Source: Anabaena minutissima FACHB-250 (GTDB lineage: Bacteria > Cyanobacteriota > Cyanobacteriia > Cyanobacteriales > Nostocaceae). Taken from it: 56,529 nucleotides of DNA. The notes beneath the pieces are model-generated. The model made no database searches. It saw only the letters and a list, made by a program, of their open reading frames with translations, and was not told where the DNA came from. Where the stretch lies: assembly GCF_014697125.1 (NCBI RefSeq), contig NZ_JACJRG010000037.1, positions 1 through 56,529 of the forward strand. The letters are read 5' to 3'. Positions 8,801 to 16,327 of this stretch are shown here, piece by piece. The number at the start of each line of letters is the position of its first letter. Positions within the stretch are counted from its first letter, which is position 1. A program made the position numbers and the translations under genes.

Positions 8801-9269
8801 CTCTCGCAACAGACAAACGCTGCACTATTGGTTTCATTTGCAGTTTGTCTTCTGCTTCTGGTTGTTCCTGACGCTGAATAGTACCAGCGAAGGGTTTCAT
8901 TTGCAGTTTGTCTTCTTCTGGAGCATCTAAACGCTGAATCTGACTAATTTGAGGCGAATTAATCCGTTGTACTACACCTGCGGCTACCCGATCTGCTTCT
9001 TGCTCATACTTATCCCCTGGCTGACCAATTGTCAGCTTCATCTGAATGCGTGGTGGTGATGGCGGTTGATAGCCTGGACGAAAAGTTGATATATTGGCAA
9101 AGCTATTACTAGACTGCTCTGCTTTCTCCTGTTGAGTCTGTAAATCTGGTGTTTGTGGTTGAGGCTGGACGACAAAGGGACGCGGTGCAAACTGATTTGA
9201 TACTGGTGTGTCGGAGGACTTAGCAGAGGTTTTGCGTGTTTTGTATTGTCTACTATACATTTGCCTCAT
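5853..9269 (-). CDS. eCIS-associated DUF4157 effector with C-terminal barnase-like RNase domain
   Basis: 1138 residues. Residues ~78-102 carry the KLTIGQPGDKYEQEADRVA motif seen ahead of DUF4157 domains. DUF4157 itself spans ~172-252 and has the metallopeptidase-like HELTH (243-247); the domain is the known hallmark of eCIS cargo. Residues ~290-900 are a very Ala/Lys/Glu/Thr-rich helical region. The last ~75 residues align by eye with barnase: YKEYDITY (Glu1097 for Glu73), RDGNRIII (Arg1111 and Arg1115 for Arg83 and Arg87), TSDHYKHFSKI (His1130 for His102). All catalytic residues are kept. Residues are numbered from the first ATG; a second ATG at 9260 has better-spaced GAGAGG and may be the true start. 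The barstar gene follows after 14 nt. The likely role is an injected or released RNase. Confidence 0.9.
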   Translation of the reverse strand: MRQMYSRQYKTRKTSAKSSDTPVSNQFAPRPFVVQPQPQTPDLQTQQEKAEQSSNSFANISTFRPGYQPPSPPRIQMKLTIGQPGDKYEQEADRVAAGVVQRINSPQISQIQRLDAPEEDKLQMKPFAGTIQRQEQPEAEDKLQMKPIVQRLSVARGMAATPDLEKSIQGMKGNGQPLAENIRQPMEQAFGTDFSRVKIHSDSQSDQLNQSIQAKAFTTGQDIFFRQGEYAPGTRGGQELIAHELTHTLQQTGTTPLHSSSQSDKEQSSTSSYSPIPLSAAPSNLISRDPIAEAATAKTQAGEAINHLNTALTKANSVASVATEALKVIGSTTQKIRQQATNAKQIADEVTDLQQQVTTAAQAARDAANKAQAETVVDFDPAANTNEVSNAKVAIDANADAKIAEVTQIAITALADTVTTIADTLNQYATAKETLDIATTDNTSSAATLKEKQQALSIAQKKVKEAEQAFDKATASIKQAEEQVTKAETGISQARQDLATLKEEGKAKEVTKQDTQNAYDLAKQNLAATEEVILQANKTIETLEIIAIPEAQLTVERQQAEADKLKIVVTENEATANTATEESVTAQAEATSHTQTAQTAQTIAEQAAQRAAEVSAYIAKLTQEMTKIEFTDDLADHLAGAEYVIGKAALEAAKAANLAKTATDSQKKANAAQEAAEKAQEAVEQAIEAVNLAEENLLQAKAQVTELESKNATAKVDKEAAQKQIPVLKKAVIATEQAAKTAASAVTKAQNAITSKEQQLTKAKKTLTEKEDILNKRLPEAENKKNDSAQAITNQIEANQLVTEATQKAAVAAQALETAKTAAKQVLTQVTTAKTKVEGSTKTGQETYKDLVTATTPNKKIEDIKNQDIKKIKQEQLLLKGVGGQANLTELTTKEASLDKLVTMFEAMGYPLLKECLVTKAIATDFLVNMAKQADFQKAITDLITAGRANADIATVFEKAKKRGQTLVPYADLSKLLKQAHTIPTVNLTHLAFWISKKGGQKASELHTYIDERKADLTQIWTGTTCAMPAITPPPANIRVGDDLNYIIANAVAMTPPGSIPPNWGYAGNRPWGTVVRPDDGVTPRYNAAGGAITYKEYDITYYQTTPGYIRDGNRIIIGSDGRQYYTSDHYKHFSKIV

Positions 9270-9362
9270 CCTCTCAGTATTTTCAGGTTTGCTTGATTAT
9301 TCCGGCATAGCTGGTAACAATTTTCGCACGATATGCCAGGAGATAGTTAGCGATCGCTACTA

Positions 9363-10398
9363 TAGCGGTTCTCAGTTGGGTGCAATATAGTAACAACAGT
9401 GAGTAAACCATCCAATAATGTCTTTTTTAGTCACTGCATCTGGGGCATTTGTGATAGCTTGATCTAATTCTTCGTAGGTTCTAGCAGCTTGCGAGCGCAA
9501 AAATTCTTTCACCTTCGACCAACAATTTTCAATTGGTGAAAAATCAGGAGAATAGGGAGACAAATAAACCAATCTGGCCCCTACAGATTCAATCGCTTCG
9601 CGGATACCAGTAACTTTATGAGAACTAAAGTTATCCATGACAACAGTTGCGCCTGGCCAAAGATTCGGAACCAAAACTTGAGTAACATAGGTTTCAAATG
9701 CCGACGCATTGGTACCACCAGTAAAAGTCATTGCAGCAATGATACCTTCTAACGATATTGCTCCAATCATCGTGACATTCTTGCCCCGACCGTCAGGACG
9801 AGTACCATAAGCACGACTACCTTGGGGTGAACGAGCAAACAGTCTAGTCATAGCGATGTTAACTCCCGCCTCATCAATAAATACCAAGTCTTTGAGGTTG
9901 ACCTCCCCAATAGTTGTCCAATACTCTACCCTCAGTTTTTGCACTCGTTCTGTGTATTTTTCACTTGCGTGCAATGTTTTTTTTTTGCGTGTCAGATTTA
10001 ATTTTTGAGTAATTCTGCCCATTGTCGCTCGGCTAACTTTGACACCTGTGCGCTCCTCCAATCGCGAGCATAACTCCACCAAAATTGCATCATTATCTTC
10101 TTCCACCAAAGTCACTATTAATGCTATCTGTTCGCTGTTGAGTTTAGCCGTATTACCGCCACCATGTCCCTTTGGCTCAACTGTCCCGCTAATTCGATAT
10201 CGCTTTACTAGCTTCTGGATAAACGTTAAACTCACACTAAATCTTTTTGCCAGGTGTCTTTGAGAACCTTCTTGATTTTTATACGCATCAATCACTTTTT
10301 GGCGAAGGTCAGTGGAGTATGCTTTCATTCCAAATACACTTTGCTACAGCATTGATCATCTTCCCACCTTTTGTATTTCACTCAAGCGAGAACCGCTA
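9363..10398 (-). mobile_element. Complete IS630-family insertion sequence
   Basis: The element is ~1036 bp, with imperfect terminal inverted repeats (19 of 23 positions match; the outer 11 bases TAGCGGTTCTC are identical). It is flanked by TA on both sides (9361-9362 and 10399-10400), as expected for IS630/Tc1-type insertion into TA. One intact transposase gene fills it; its stop codon lies inside the left repeat. The insertion lies ~92 bp upstream of the effector gene and ~52 bp upstream of the HD gene. It may therefore have displaced the original promoter of the effector operon, or may now affect its expression. Confidence 0.92.
9372..10328 (-). CDS. IS630-family DDE transposase
   Basis: A 318-residue uninterrupted transposase. 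The N-terminal half has two helix-turn-helix segments (SQRHLAKRFSVSLTFIQKLV, then the winged-helix part around NSEQIALIVTLVEEDNDAIL). The catalytic part carries the DDE set: first Asp in LVFIDEAGVN, second Asp in VVMDNFSSHK, and Glu in YSPDFSPIENCWSKVK. The length matches single-frame IS630 transposases. Because the frame is intact and the terminal repeats are present, the copy may still be active. Start at 10328 (MKAYSTDLRQKVIDAY) is the family's usual opening. Confidence 0.95.
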   Translation of the reverse strand: MKAYSTDLRQKVIDAYKNQEGSQRHLAKRFSVSLTFIQKLVKRYRISGTVEPKGHGGGNTAKLNSEQIALIVTLVEEDNDAILVELCSRLEERTGVKVSRATMGRITQKLNLTRKKKTLHASEKYTERVQKLRVEYWTTIGEVNLKDLVFIDEAGVNIAMTRLFARSPQGSRAYGTRPDGRGKNVTMIGAISLEGIIAAMTFTGGTNASAFETYVTQVLVPNLWPGATVVMDNFSSHKVTGIREAIESVGARLVYLSPYSPDFSPIENCWSKVKEFLRSQAARTYEELDQAITNAPDAVTKKDIIGWFTHCCYYIAPN

Positions 10399-10452
10399 TA
10401 TTTGTCATAGGTACAGAAGCAAGTTAACCTGTTTACTTACAATCTATTAACA

Positions 10453-11025
10453 ATGGTGCTTTCTGAACGCTTTACCCAAGCTTTAATCTACGCTACAGAA
10501 CTCCACGCTCAACAAGTGCGTAAAGGTTCTGGTGTTCCTTATATTTCTCATTTATTGGGTGTTGCCAGTATTGCTTTAGAATATGGTGCGAATGAAGATG
10601 AAGCGATCGCAGCCTTATTACACGATGCCATAGAAGACCAAGGCGGTGCAACGACACGAGCCGAAATTTGCCGCCGTTTTGGTGAAAATGTCACAGCAAT
10701 TGTCGATGGTTGTACAGATGCGGACACCATACCTAAACCCCCTTGGCGACAACGCAAGGAAGCATACATTGCTCATATAGCTACAGCTTCTCACTCAGTA
10801 TTACTGGTATCTGCAGCTGATAAACTCTACAATGCCCGCTCAATTCTCAAAGATTATCGCTTAATGGGTGAATCACTCTGGCAACGCTTCCAAGGAGGAA
10901 AAGTTGGTACTCTTTGGTATTATCGAGCGATGACAGATGCGTTCAATCAAACTCAAACTACTGCCATTGTTGAAGAGTTAACACGAGTAGTTACAGAAAT
11001 TGAGAATTTGGTGGCGATTCAATAA
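10453..11025 (+). CDS. HD-domain phosphohydrolase, SpoT/MESH1-like
   Basis: The 190-residue protein is a stand-alone HD domain of the (p)ppGpp-hydrolase type. Metal-binding residues are visible as His in YISHLLGV, the HD pair in AALLHDAIED, and the downstream Asp in SAADKLYNA. The pattern 'QVRKGSGVPYISHL...LLHDAIED' is the hydrolase motif of RelA/SpoT proteins. There is no synthetase, TGS or ACT domain, so it should only hydrolyse. Substrates could be (p)ppGpp or another nucleotide. It stands alone; the IS element ends ~55 bp upstream, and an STRR array follows. Confidence 0.85.
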   Translation: MVLSERFTQALIYATELHAQQVRKGSGVPYISHLLGVASIALEYGANEDEAIAALLHDAIEDQGGATTRAEICRRFGENVTAIVDGCTDADTIPKPPWRQRKEAYIAHIATASHSVLLVSAADKLYNARSILKDYRLMGESLWQRFQGGKVGTLWYYRAMTDAFNQTQTTAIVEELTRVVTEIENLVAIQ

Positions 11026-11146
11026 GACAGTCTTGATGAAACAGGAAGATAGCTCATAGGGACTGGGGAGACAATAGACATCTCCAGAAATTAAATATGC
11101 GTTATTCAGAGAAAGAGACGCAGGAACGCTACATCTCTTTCTCTCA

Positions 11147-11205
11147 GAACTCAGAACTCAGAACTCAGAACTCAGAACTCAGCACTCACTACTCAGCACT
11201 CAGCA
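11147..11205. repeat. STRR heptamer array (AGAACTC / AGCACTC)
   Basis: Seven-base tandem repeats, first AGAACTC-type units, then AGCACTC-type, fill the space between the HD gene and the 3' end of prs. Short tandemly repeated repetitive sequences of this kind are typical of heterocystous cyanobacteria. No coding potential. Confidence 0.9.
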
Positions 11206-11209
11206 CTAA

Positions 11210-12226
11210 TTAGCGGAACATACTACTTATAGAAGTATCTTCATGAATCCGCCAGATGGTTTCCCCTAACAAATTAGCTACTGACAGCGTTACTAGTTGG
11301 GGGAAACGATCGCTTTCTGGTATGGGAATTGTATTGGTGACAATCACTTCCTCAAATAAGCCACTTGACAACCGCTCAACCGCAGGAGGAGAGAACACTG
11401 CATGGGTAGCGCAGGCATATACTTGACGTGCGCCTTCTTCACGTAGTAGCCTAGCACCCTCAGCAATTGTGCCACCAGTGTCAATCATGTCGTCAACCAA
11501 AACGGCGGTTTTACCCTTGACATCACCAATCACATTCAACACCTCAGCCACATTGTGCGCCTGACGACGCTTATCAATAATGGCCAAGGGGGCATCATTT
11601 AGTTTTTTCGCAAAAGCTCTAGCTCTCGCTACACCCCCAACATCGGGGGAGACAACTACAATATCATGTAGTTGTTTGCTGGCTAAATAATCCAGGATGA
11701 CAGGTGAACCGTAAACATGATCAAAGGGAATATCGAAATAGCCCTGAATTTGAGCCGCGTGTAAATCCATTGCCAAAACCCGGTTAGCACCTGCTTGAGT
11801 AATCAGGTTAGCAACTAGCTTGGCTGTGATGGATTCTCTCCCGGCTGTTTTTCGATCAGCACGAGCATAACCATAGTAAGGAACTACTGCTGTTACCTGC
11901 CGTGCAGAAGCCCGCCGACAGGCATCAATCATAATCAGCAATTCCATCAAGTGATCATTCACGGGCTGACAGGTTGGTTGAATGAGGTAGACATCACAAC
12001 CCCGAATCGATTCCTGAATCTGGACATATAGTTCCCCGTCCGCAAATCTTTTGCGAATCATAGGGCCTAAGTCCATACCCAGGTAACGAGCTACTTCTTG
12101 CGAAAGTGGTACATTGGCAGAACCAGAAAAAAGCCGCAGGCGATGATTTTCAGTCAGTCCTGTTGCAGCTGGCTGCACTTTGAAAGTGGCAGAACTGAGC
12201 ACAGCAGATCCTCGATGTGCATTCAT
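11210..12226 (-). CDS. prs: Ribose-phosphate pyrophosphokinase (PRPP synthetase)
   Basis: The 338-residue enzyme makes PRPP from ribose-5-phosphate and ATP for purine, pyrimidine, His, Trp and NAD synthesis in the cytoplasm. Visible features are the N-terminal LRLFSGSANVPLSQEVARYL, the RFADGELYVQIQESIRG region, and the metal-binding stretch VLAMDLHAAQIQGYFDIPFD. The flexible loop KRRQAHN and the PRPP-binding loop VLVDDMIDTGGTI are also present. A ~20-residue N-terminal extension precedes the usual start, as is common in cyanobacteria. The gene is monocistronic; upstream lies a 1.3-kb intergenic region. Confidence 0.97.
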   Translation of the reverse strand: MNAHRGSAVLSSATFKVQPAATGLTENHRLRLFSGSANVPLSQEVARYLGMDLGPMIRKRFADGELYVQIQESIRGCDVYLIQPTCQPVNDHLMELLIMIDACRRASARQVTAVVPYYGYARADRKTAGRESITAKLVANLITQAGANRVLAMDLHAAQIQGYFDIPFDHVYGSPVILDYLASKQLHDIVVVSPDVGGVARARAFAKKLNDAPLAIIDKRRQAHNVAEVLNVIGDVKGKTAVLVDDMIDTGGTIAEGARLLREEGARQVYACATHAVFSPPAVERLSSGLFEEVIVTNTIPIPESDRFPQLVTLSVANLLGETIWRIHEDTSISSMFR

Positions 12227-13554
12227 GGCAATATTAGCACTAGATATTTAGTAGGTTTAACTGAAATAGACCAAAAAAAACATCTGTAAGTTTTCTTGAA
12301 GCTTTGATAATTACTTTAAATATTTCTCAACATAATTATTAGCTGCTCATGTTCCCTTCCTTGTGACAAAAAATTCTTCATAGATGAACTGACACCAACT
12401 CTGTAAACTAGTCTCATTAGTTGAACCTAGGGTAATAACAAAAAACCAAATCTTTTCGAGATTGCCGCCTCTATACCATTGTATGTCTCAATTCAAGACT
12501 GAATAGCTCTTAAATTGATATAACCGTCCTATTTGAATTATCAGAGTTCCGAGACTGTAAAACCTCATTTTCTTGAAAAAACGGGTTTTCGGCTCTTACA
12601 AAGGATTGAGGATTGCTATAGGACTCAGCAACCAGAGACATTTACCAACAAATATGTTGGGGGTATCTGAATGTTTACTGAATATCTAAATGATAGTAGT
12701 TGCAAAATTATAATATAAACTGACTGACTATATTTTTGGTTATAAATCACAAAAAATTTTTAATTTAAGAGTATAGCCCAATTCTAAGCTGTGGAGGTCA
12801 TAAATGATGAGTTGGCTAGCACCACTACGTGGAAGTCAAAACTCTTATATCTTATGGCTTTGAACAATTAATATTGCTATTTTTATTTTGTCCATGCTCC
12901 ACTAGTTATGGAATGTGGGTTTTTGATAACTGTTCTTAAAAAATCAATAATAAGAGTTAACTGCTAATAATCTCAACTAGCTTTTGCAAAATAGGTACAA
13001 GTAGCTGAAATTGTTACATTCGCCTTTAGTATCAGACTTCTATCATAATATTTCGCCAAATCATAGATGTATGGTAAGAGTGCTTATAGCCTTTTCTTAA
13101 CAAAGTAGCTAAAGTAAATAACTACAATTGTTTTTATTTTTTAAAATCCGTTGAAATTGCTGATCTGAATATTTGAAGATTATGCTACCTGCACAAAATT
13201 ATTAGTATTTTTGGGGTATTTTATTTCCCTTACGGAAGGGTTTACGCTGACAGCAGATTTATAATTTATTATTGATGAATATTTTGAGCAAATAGATTCT
13301 ACCACGGTAATTAACTATGTCAAAACTATATTCCTAGGAATTATGGGGAGTGGAGAGTGCTGTAAAGCCCTGCGGGCATAGCTGCGCTTAGAGCGGTAGC
13401 GCGGCGTTTAGCCGGTGCTGGGTGCTGAGTGTTGTGTAAGGTAGAATATCGCTGTCTCTTAAATATTGTCCCATACCCCCAAAGTGGTCACTGCTGAGAT
13501 TATCTTGGTGGATGACTTCCTTCTCAGTTGCGACTACATCTCTATTAATGAATC
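12227..13554. other. 1.3-kb intergenic region between prs and the kinase gene
   Basis: AT-rich spacer holding the divergent promoters of prs and the kinase gene. No convincing protein gene was seen. At 12804-12863 there is a 19-codon ORF (MMSWLAPLRGSQNSYILWL) with a very good Shine-Dalgarno GGAGGT 6 nt upstream; whether it is translated is unknown. An inverted pair (AAAACC ... GGGTTTT) lies near 12562-12591. The right part (13337-13435) holds an interspersed GC-rich repeat. Confidence 0.6.
13337..13435. repeat. Interspersed GC-rich repeat (GTAGCGCGGCGTTTAGCCGG type) with STRR-like flanks
   Basis: The stretch contains AGCCCTGCGGGCATAGCTGC, then GCGGTAGCGCGGCGTTTAGC, then GCTGGGTGCTGAG. The same modules recur at 15285-15470, inside the amidohydrolase gene (16567-16690), at 28890-28976 and at 44250-44290, always next to GAGTGCT/AGCACTC heptamers. 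It is much more GC-rich than its surroundings, which points to a mobile repeat family. Confidence 0.85.
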
Positions 13555-15246
13555 ATGCAACCACCAATTTCCATTGGCACTGTTCTGCAAAACCGTTACC
13601 GCATTATTCAAATTCTTGGACAAGGGGGATTTGGTAGAACCTATTTGGCGGAAGATCAAAGACGCTTTAATGAACTGTGCGCGATTAAAGAATTGATTCC
13701 CTCTGGAACGGGAACGTTAGCTTGGGAAAAGGCTCAAGAACTGTTTCACAGGGAAGCGACTGTTTTGTATCAGATAGTACATCCCCAAATACCAAGGTTT
13801 CGCGAAAGGTTTGAGCAAGACCAACGCTTGTTTTTAGTCGAAGACTATGTTGCAGGTAAAACTTATCGGCAAATTTTGACTGAACGCCAAAAGAATAGTC
13901 AAAGTTTTACTGAGACAGAAGTATTATATTTAATACGCTCCTTATTACCTGTATTAGAGCATATTCATGGACGGGGGATTATTCATCGTGATATTTCCCC
14001 AGACAATATCATTTTGCGCGATGGCGATACTCAACCAGTGTTGATTGACTTTGGTGTAGTTAAAGAACTGGCAACGCGTCTGCAATTTCCAGATAGTACA
14101 ACACCTGTCACCACTGTTGGCAAATTGGGTTATGCGCCTAGTGAACAGATGCAAACAGGGCGTGCTTATCCTAGTAGTGATTTGTATGCTTTAGCGGTGA
14201 CAGCAATAGTTTTGTTGACTGGGAAAGAACCATCAGAATTATTTGACGAAAATCAACTGACTTGGAATTGGCAAAAGTGGGTGAGTGTAAATCCAATATT
14301 TGCCCAGATTGTGAATCGGATGTTGAATTATACTCCTAGCGATCGCTATCAAAATACTGCTGAAGTGGCACAAGCGTTAGAAATACTCGATCAATCTAGG
14401 ATGAGTGTCTCTCTCCCTGAAATTTCCCGTGTGCAAACAGTCGCTGTTGGTCGCCGTCCTGACTTTGTACCACCACCACCAGCACCCAACAAACTTGATC
14501 CGGTAATTCCACCCAGTCGCAGTAGTTCAGTTTTAGATAATCCCTTGGCATTGGGAGCCATTGGGAGTGCTGTCGTCATTTTGGCAGGTTTCGGTTCTTG
14601 GGCATTAGTCAGTTCTATCCGCAGTCACTCATCATCTCAACCACAAGAAACGTTACCACCACAAAATTTTCCTTCCCCGGTGGTTGAGGGTACATCAACC
14701 CCTACTCCCACGCCTACACCTACGCCAGAACCTGTAATTATTAACAAACGTCTTAATTTGGGAGATATCAACACCGCCATAGTTGAAGATACTCTCCAAG
14801 CCAATCAAATTATTCAATACAGTTTGTTTGGAGAAGCAGGAGACAAGTTAACTATTTCTGTTATCCAAGGAGACGGCGTTTTGGTGACAGTATTAGCCCC
14901 CAATCAACAACCAATTGACAGTGGCGCACAGCAAGTAACTAGCTATGTAGATATATTGCCCAACACTGGTAGATATACTATTCAGTTAACTTTAGCCCCT
15001 GGAGTAGCGGCTAGTGACTATAACTTGAATGTGGCGATCGAAAAACCCATCCAACCGACACCCATATTTACACCCACGCCTACACCTACACCTACATTTA
15101 CACCTCCACCTACACCTACTTTTCTCACACCTACCCCAACCCTTACCCCTACACCGACACCCACCCCCACTGATGACATGGAGATGATCAACCCACCTGC
15201 TGATAGCACCTTTACGCCAATTCCTGAAGCGACAACTTTACCGTGA
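13555..15246 (+). CDS. Membrane-anchored Ser/Thr protein kinase with extracytoplasmic PPC-like domain
   Basis: 563 residues. The kinase domain (~13-280) is complete: Gly loop LGQGGFGRTY, Lys45 (CAIKEL), HRDISPDN (144-151), DFG (165-167), and a GYAPSEQ activation-segment end. A membrane helix follows at ~331-355. The outer part has Thr/Pro tracts (PTPTPTPTPEP) around a ~100-residue beta domain (LNLGDINTAIVEDTL...YTIQLTLAP) that resembles bacterial pre-peptidase C-terminal domains. A second Thr/Pro stretch comes near the C-terminus. The kinase probably phosphorylates cytoplasmic proteins in response to an envelope signal. Unlike the eCIS-locus pseudokinase, all catalytic residues are kept. Start at ATG 13555 fits the common MxxPxxxGTVLQNRYRI opening. 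Confidence 0.93.
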   Translation: MQPPISIGTVLQNRYRIIQILGQGGFGRTYLAEDQRRFNELCAIKELIPSGTGTLAWEKAQELFHREATVLYQIVHPQIPRFRERFEQDQRLFLVEDYVAGKTYRQILTERQKNSQSFTETEVLYLIRSLLPVLEHIHGRGIIHRDISPDNIILRDGDTQPVLIDFGVVKELATRLQFPDSTTPVTTVGKLGYAPSEQMQTGRAYPSSDLYALAVTAIVLLTGKEPSELFDENQLTWNWQKWVSVNPIFAQIVNRMLNYTPSDRYQNTAEVAQALEILDQSRMSVSLPEISRVQTVAVGRRPDFVPPPPAPNKLDPVIPPSRSSSVLDNPLALGAIGSAVVILAGFGSWALVSSIRSHSSSQPQETLPPQNFPSPVVEGTSTPTPTPTPTPEPVIINKRLNLGDINTAIVEDTLQANQIIQYSLFGEAGDKLTISVIQGDGVLVTVLAPNQQPIDSGAQQVTSYVDILPNTGRYTIQLTLAPGVAASDYNLNVAIEKPIQPTPIFTPTPTPTPTFTPPPTPTFLTPTPTLTPTPTPTPTDDMEMINPPADSTFTPIPEATTLP

Positions 15247-15254
15247 GTTTGTTT

Positions 15255-15470
15255 GGGAGTGAGGAGTGAGGAGTGCTGAGTGAGGAGTGCTGTTAGCGGA
15301 GCGGGGCGTTAGCCCGTGCTGTTAGCGGTAGCGCGGCGTTTAGCCGGTGAGGAGTGCTGTTAGCGGTAGCGGGGCGTTTAGCCCGTGAGGAGTGAGGAGT
15401 GCTGTAAAGCCCTGCGGGCATAGCTGCGCTTAGAGCGGTAGCGGGGCGTTGAGCAGCGTGGAGAGTGGGA
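15255..15470. repeat. Cluster of interspersed GC-rich repeats and GAGGAGT heptamers
   Basis: At least four copies of the GCTGTTAGCGGTAGCGCGGC / GTTTAGCCGGTGAGGAGTG module are packed here, with one copy of the AGCCCTGCGGGCATAGCTGC module. The repeats fill the ~335-bp space between the kinase gene and bioD. No coding potential. The same family has entered a coding sequence 1 kb downstream. Confidence 0.88.
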
Positions 15471-15581
15471 TGATTAGCTGTTGAGGAAATTTCAGCAGCA
15501 ATGTATTAGAATGTTGATGATTTGTGAACAATTGCAAATTCATCTTCAAAAGTAATTCCGGTTATCCAGATTTAAACTCGC

Positions 15582-16259
15582 TTGTTAAAAGAACTACTAA
15601 TTACTGGCACTGATACCGAAGCAGGTAAAACTGTTTTGACTACCGTTTTGGCAGCCTACTGGCAAAAATATTATCCTCAAAGTCGCTTGGGGATTATGAA
15701 ACCAATTCAATCAGGAGTAGGCGATCGCGAATGGTATCAAAATACATTTAAATTAGAACAATCACCTGAAGAAATTACGCCCCTATACTTTCAAGCACCT
15801 TTAGCACCCCCCATCGCCGCCGCTAAAGAAAATCGCCCAGTGGATTTAGCGATAGTCTGGCAAACTTTAACTAAATTGCGATCGCAGTGTGATTTTCTGT
15901 TAATAGAATCTTTAGGTGGTTTAGGTTCACCAGTTACTGATGAGTTAACAGTAGCTGACTTAGCTGGAGAATGGCGTTTACCCACTATTTTAGTAGTTCC
16001 AGTCAAATTAGGCGCAATCAGCCACACAGTAGCTAATGTAGCCTTAGCCAGACAAACACGGATTAACCTCAAAGGTATTGTCTTGAACTGCACACAACCC
16101 CATTCCGACGCAGAAATTGCCGATTTAACACCAAAAGACCTAATTCAATCCCTCACCAACATTCCCGTATTGGGCTGTCTACCATATATAGATAACCTGA
16201 CTGACCTCGATAAACTCGCTCAAATCGCCTCAAATCTAGACTTAGAAAAACTATCTTAA
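15582..16259 (+). CDS. bioD: Dethiobiotin synthetase
   Basis: The 225-residue enzyme carries out the ATP-dependent ring closure of 7,8-diaminononanoate to dethiobiotin, the penultimate step of biotin synthesis. It has the P-loop ITGTDTEAGKTVLTT near the N-terminus, the substrate region MKPIQSG, and LLIESLGGLGSPVTD in place of the usual 'EGaGGl.vP'. VPVKLGAISHT also matches the family. The start is a TTG at 15582, right before the first strand (LKELLITGTD); no closer ATG exists in frame. No other bio genes are nearby, as is usual in cyanobacteria. Confidence 0.93.
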   Translation: MLKELLITGTDTEAGKTVLTTVLAAYWQKYYPQSRLGIMKPIQSGVGDREWYQNTFKLEQSPEEITPLYFQAPLAPPIAAAKENRPVDLAIVWQTLTKLRSQCDFLLIESLGGLGSPVTDELTVADLAGEWRLPTILVVPVKLGAISHTVANVALARQTRINLKGIVLNCTQPHSDAEIADLTPKDLIQSLTNIPVLGCLPYIDNLTDLDKLAQIASNLDLEKLS

Positions 16260-16327
16260 CAAGTTCTTTCTCCGTGTCTCCGTGTCTCTGTGGTTAAAAA
16301 ATCTATTCTCTGCCAAAAATAATTGTG

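Noticed and set aside
13466..13696. 76-codon ORF overlapping the kinase start
   Set aside because: Out of frame with the kinase gene; its translation is the shifted reading of the kinase N-terminus.
15018..15209. Minus-strand Val/Gly-rich ORF
   Set aside because: Antisense reading of the kinase Thr/Pro repeats; composition is an artefact of the repeat.
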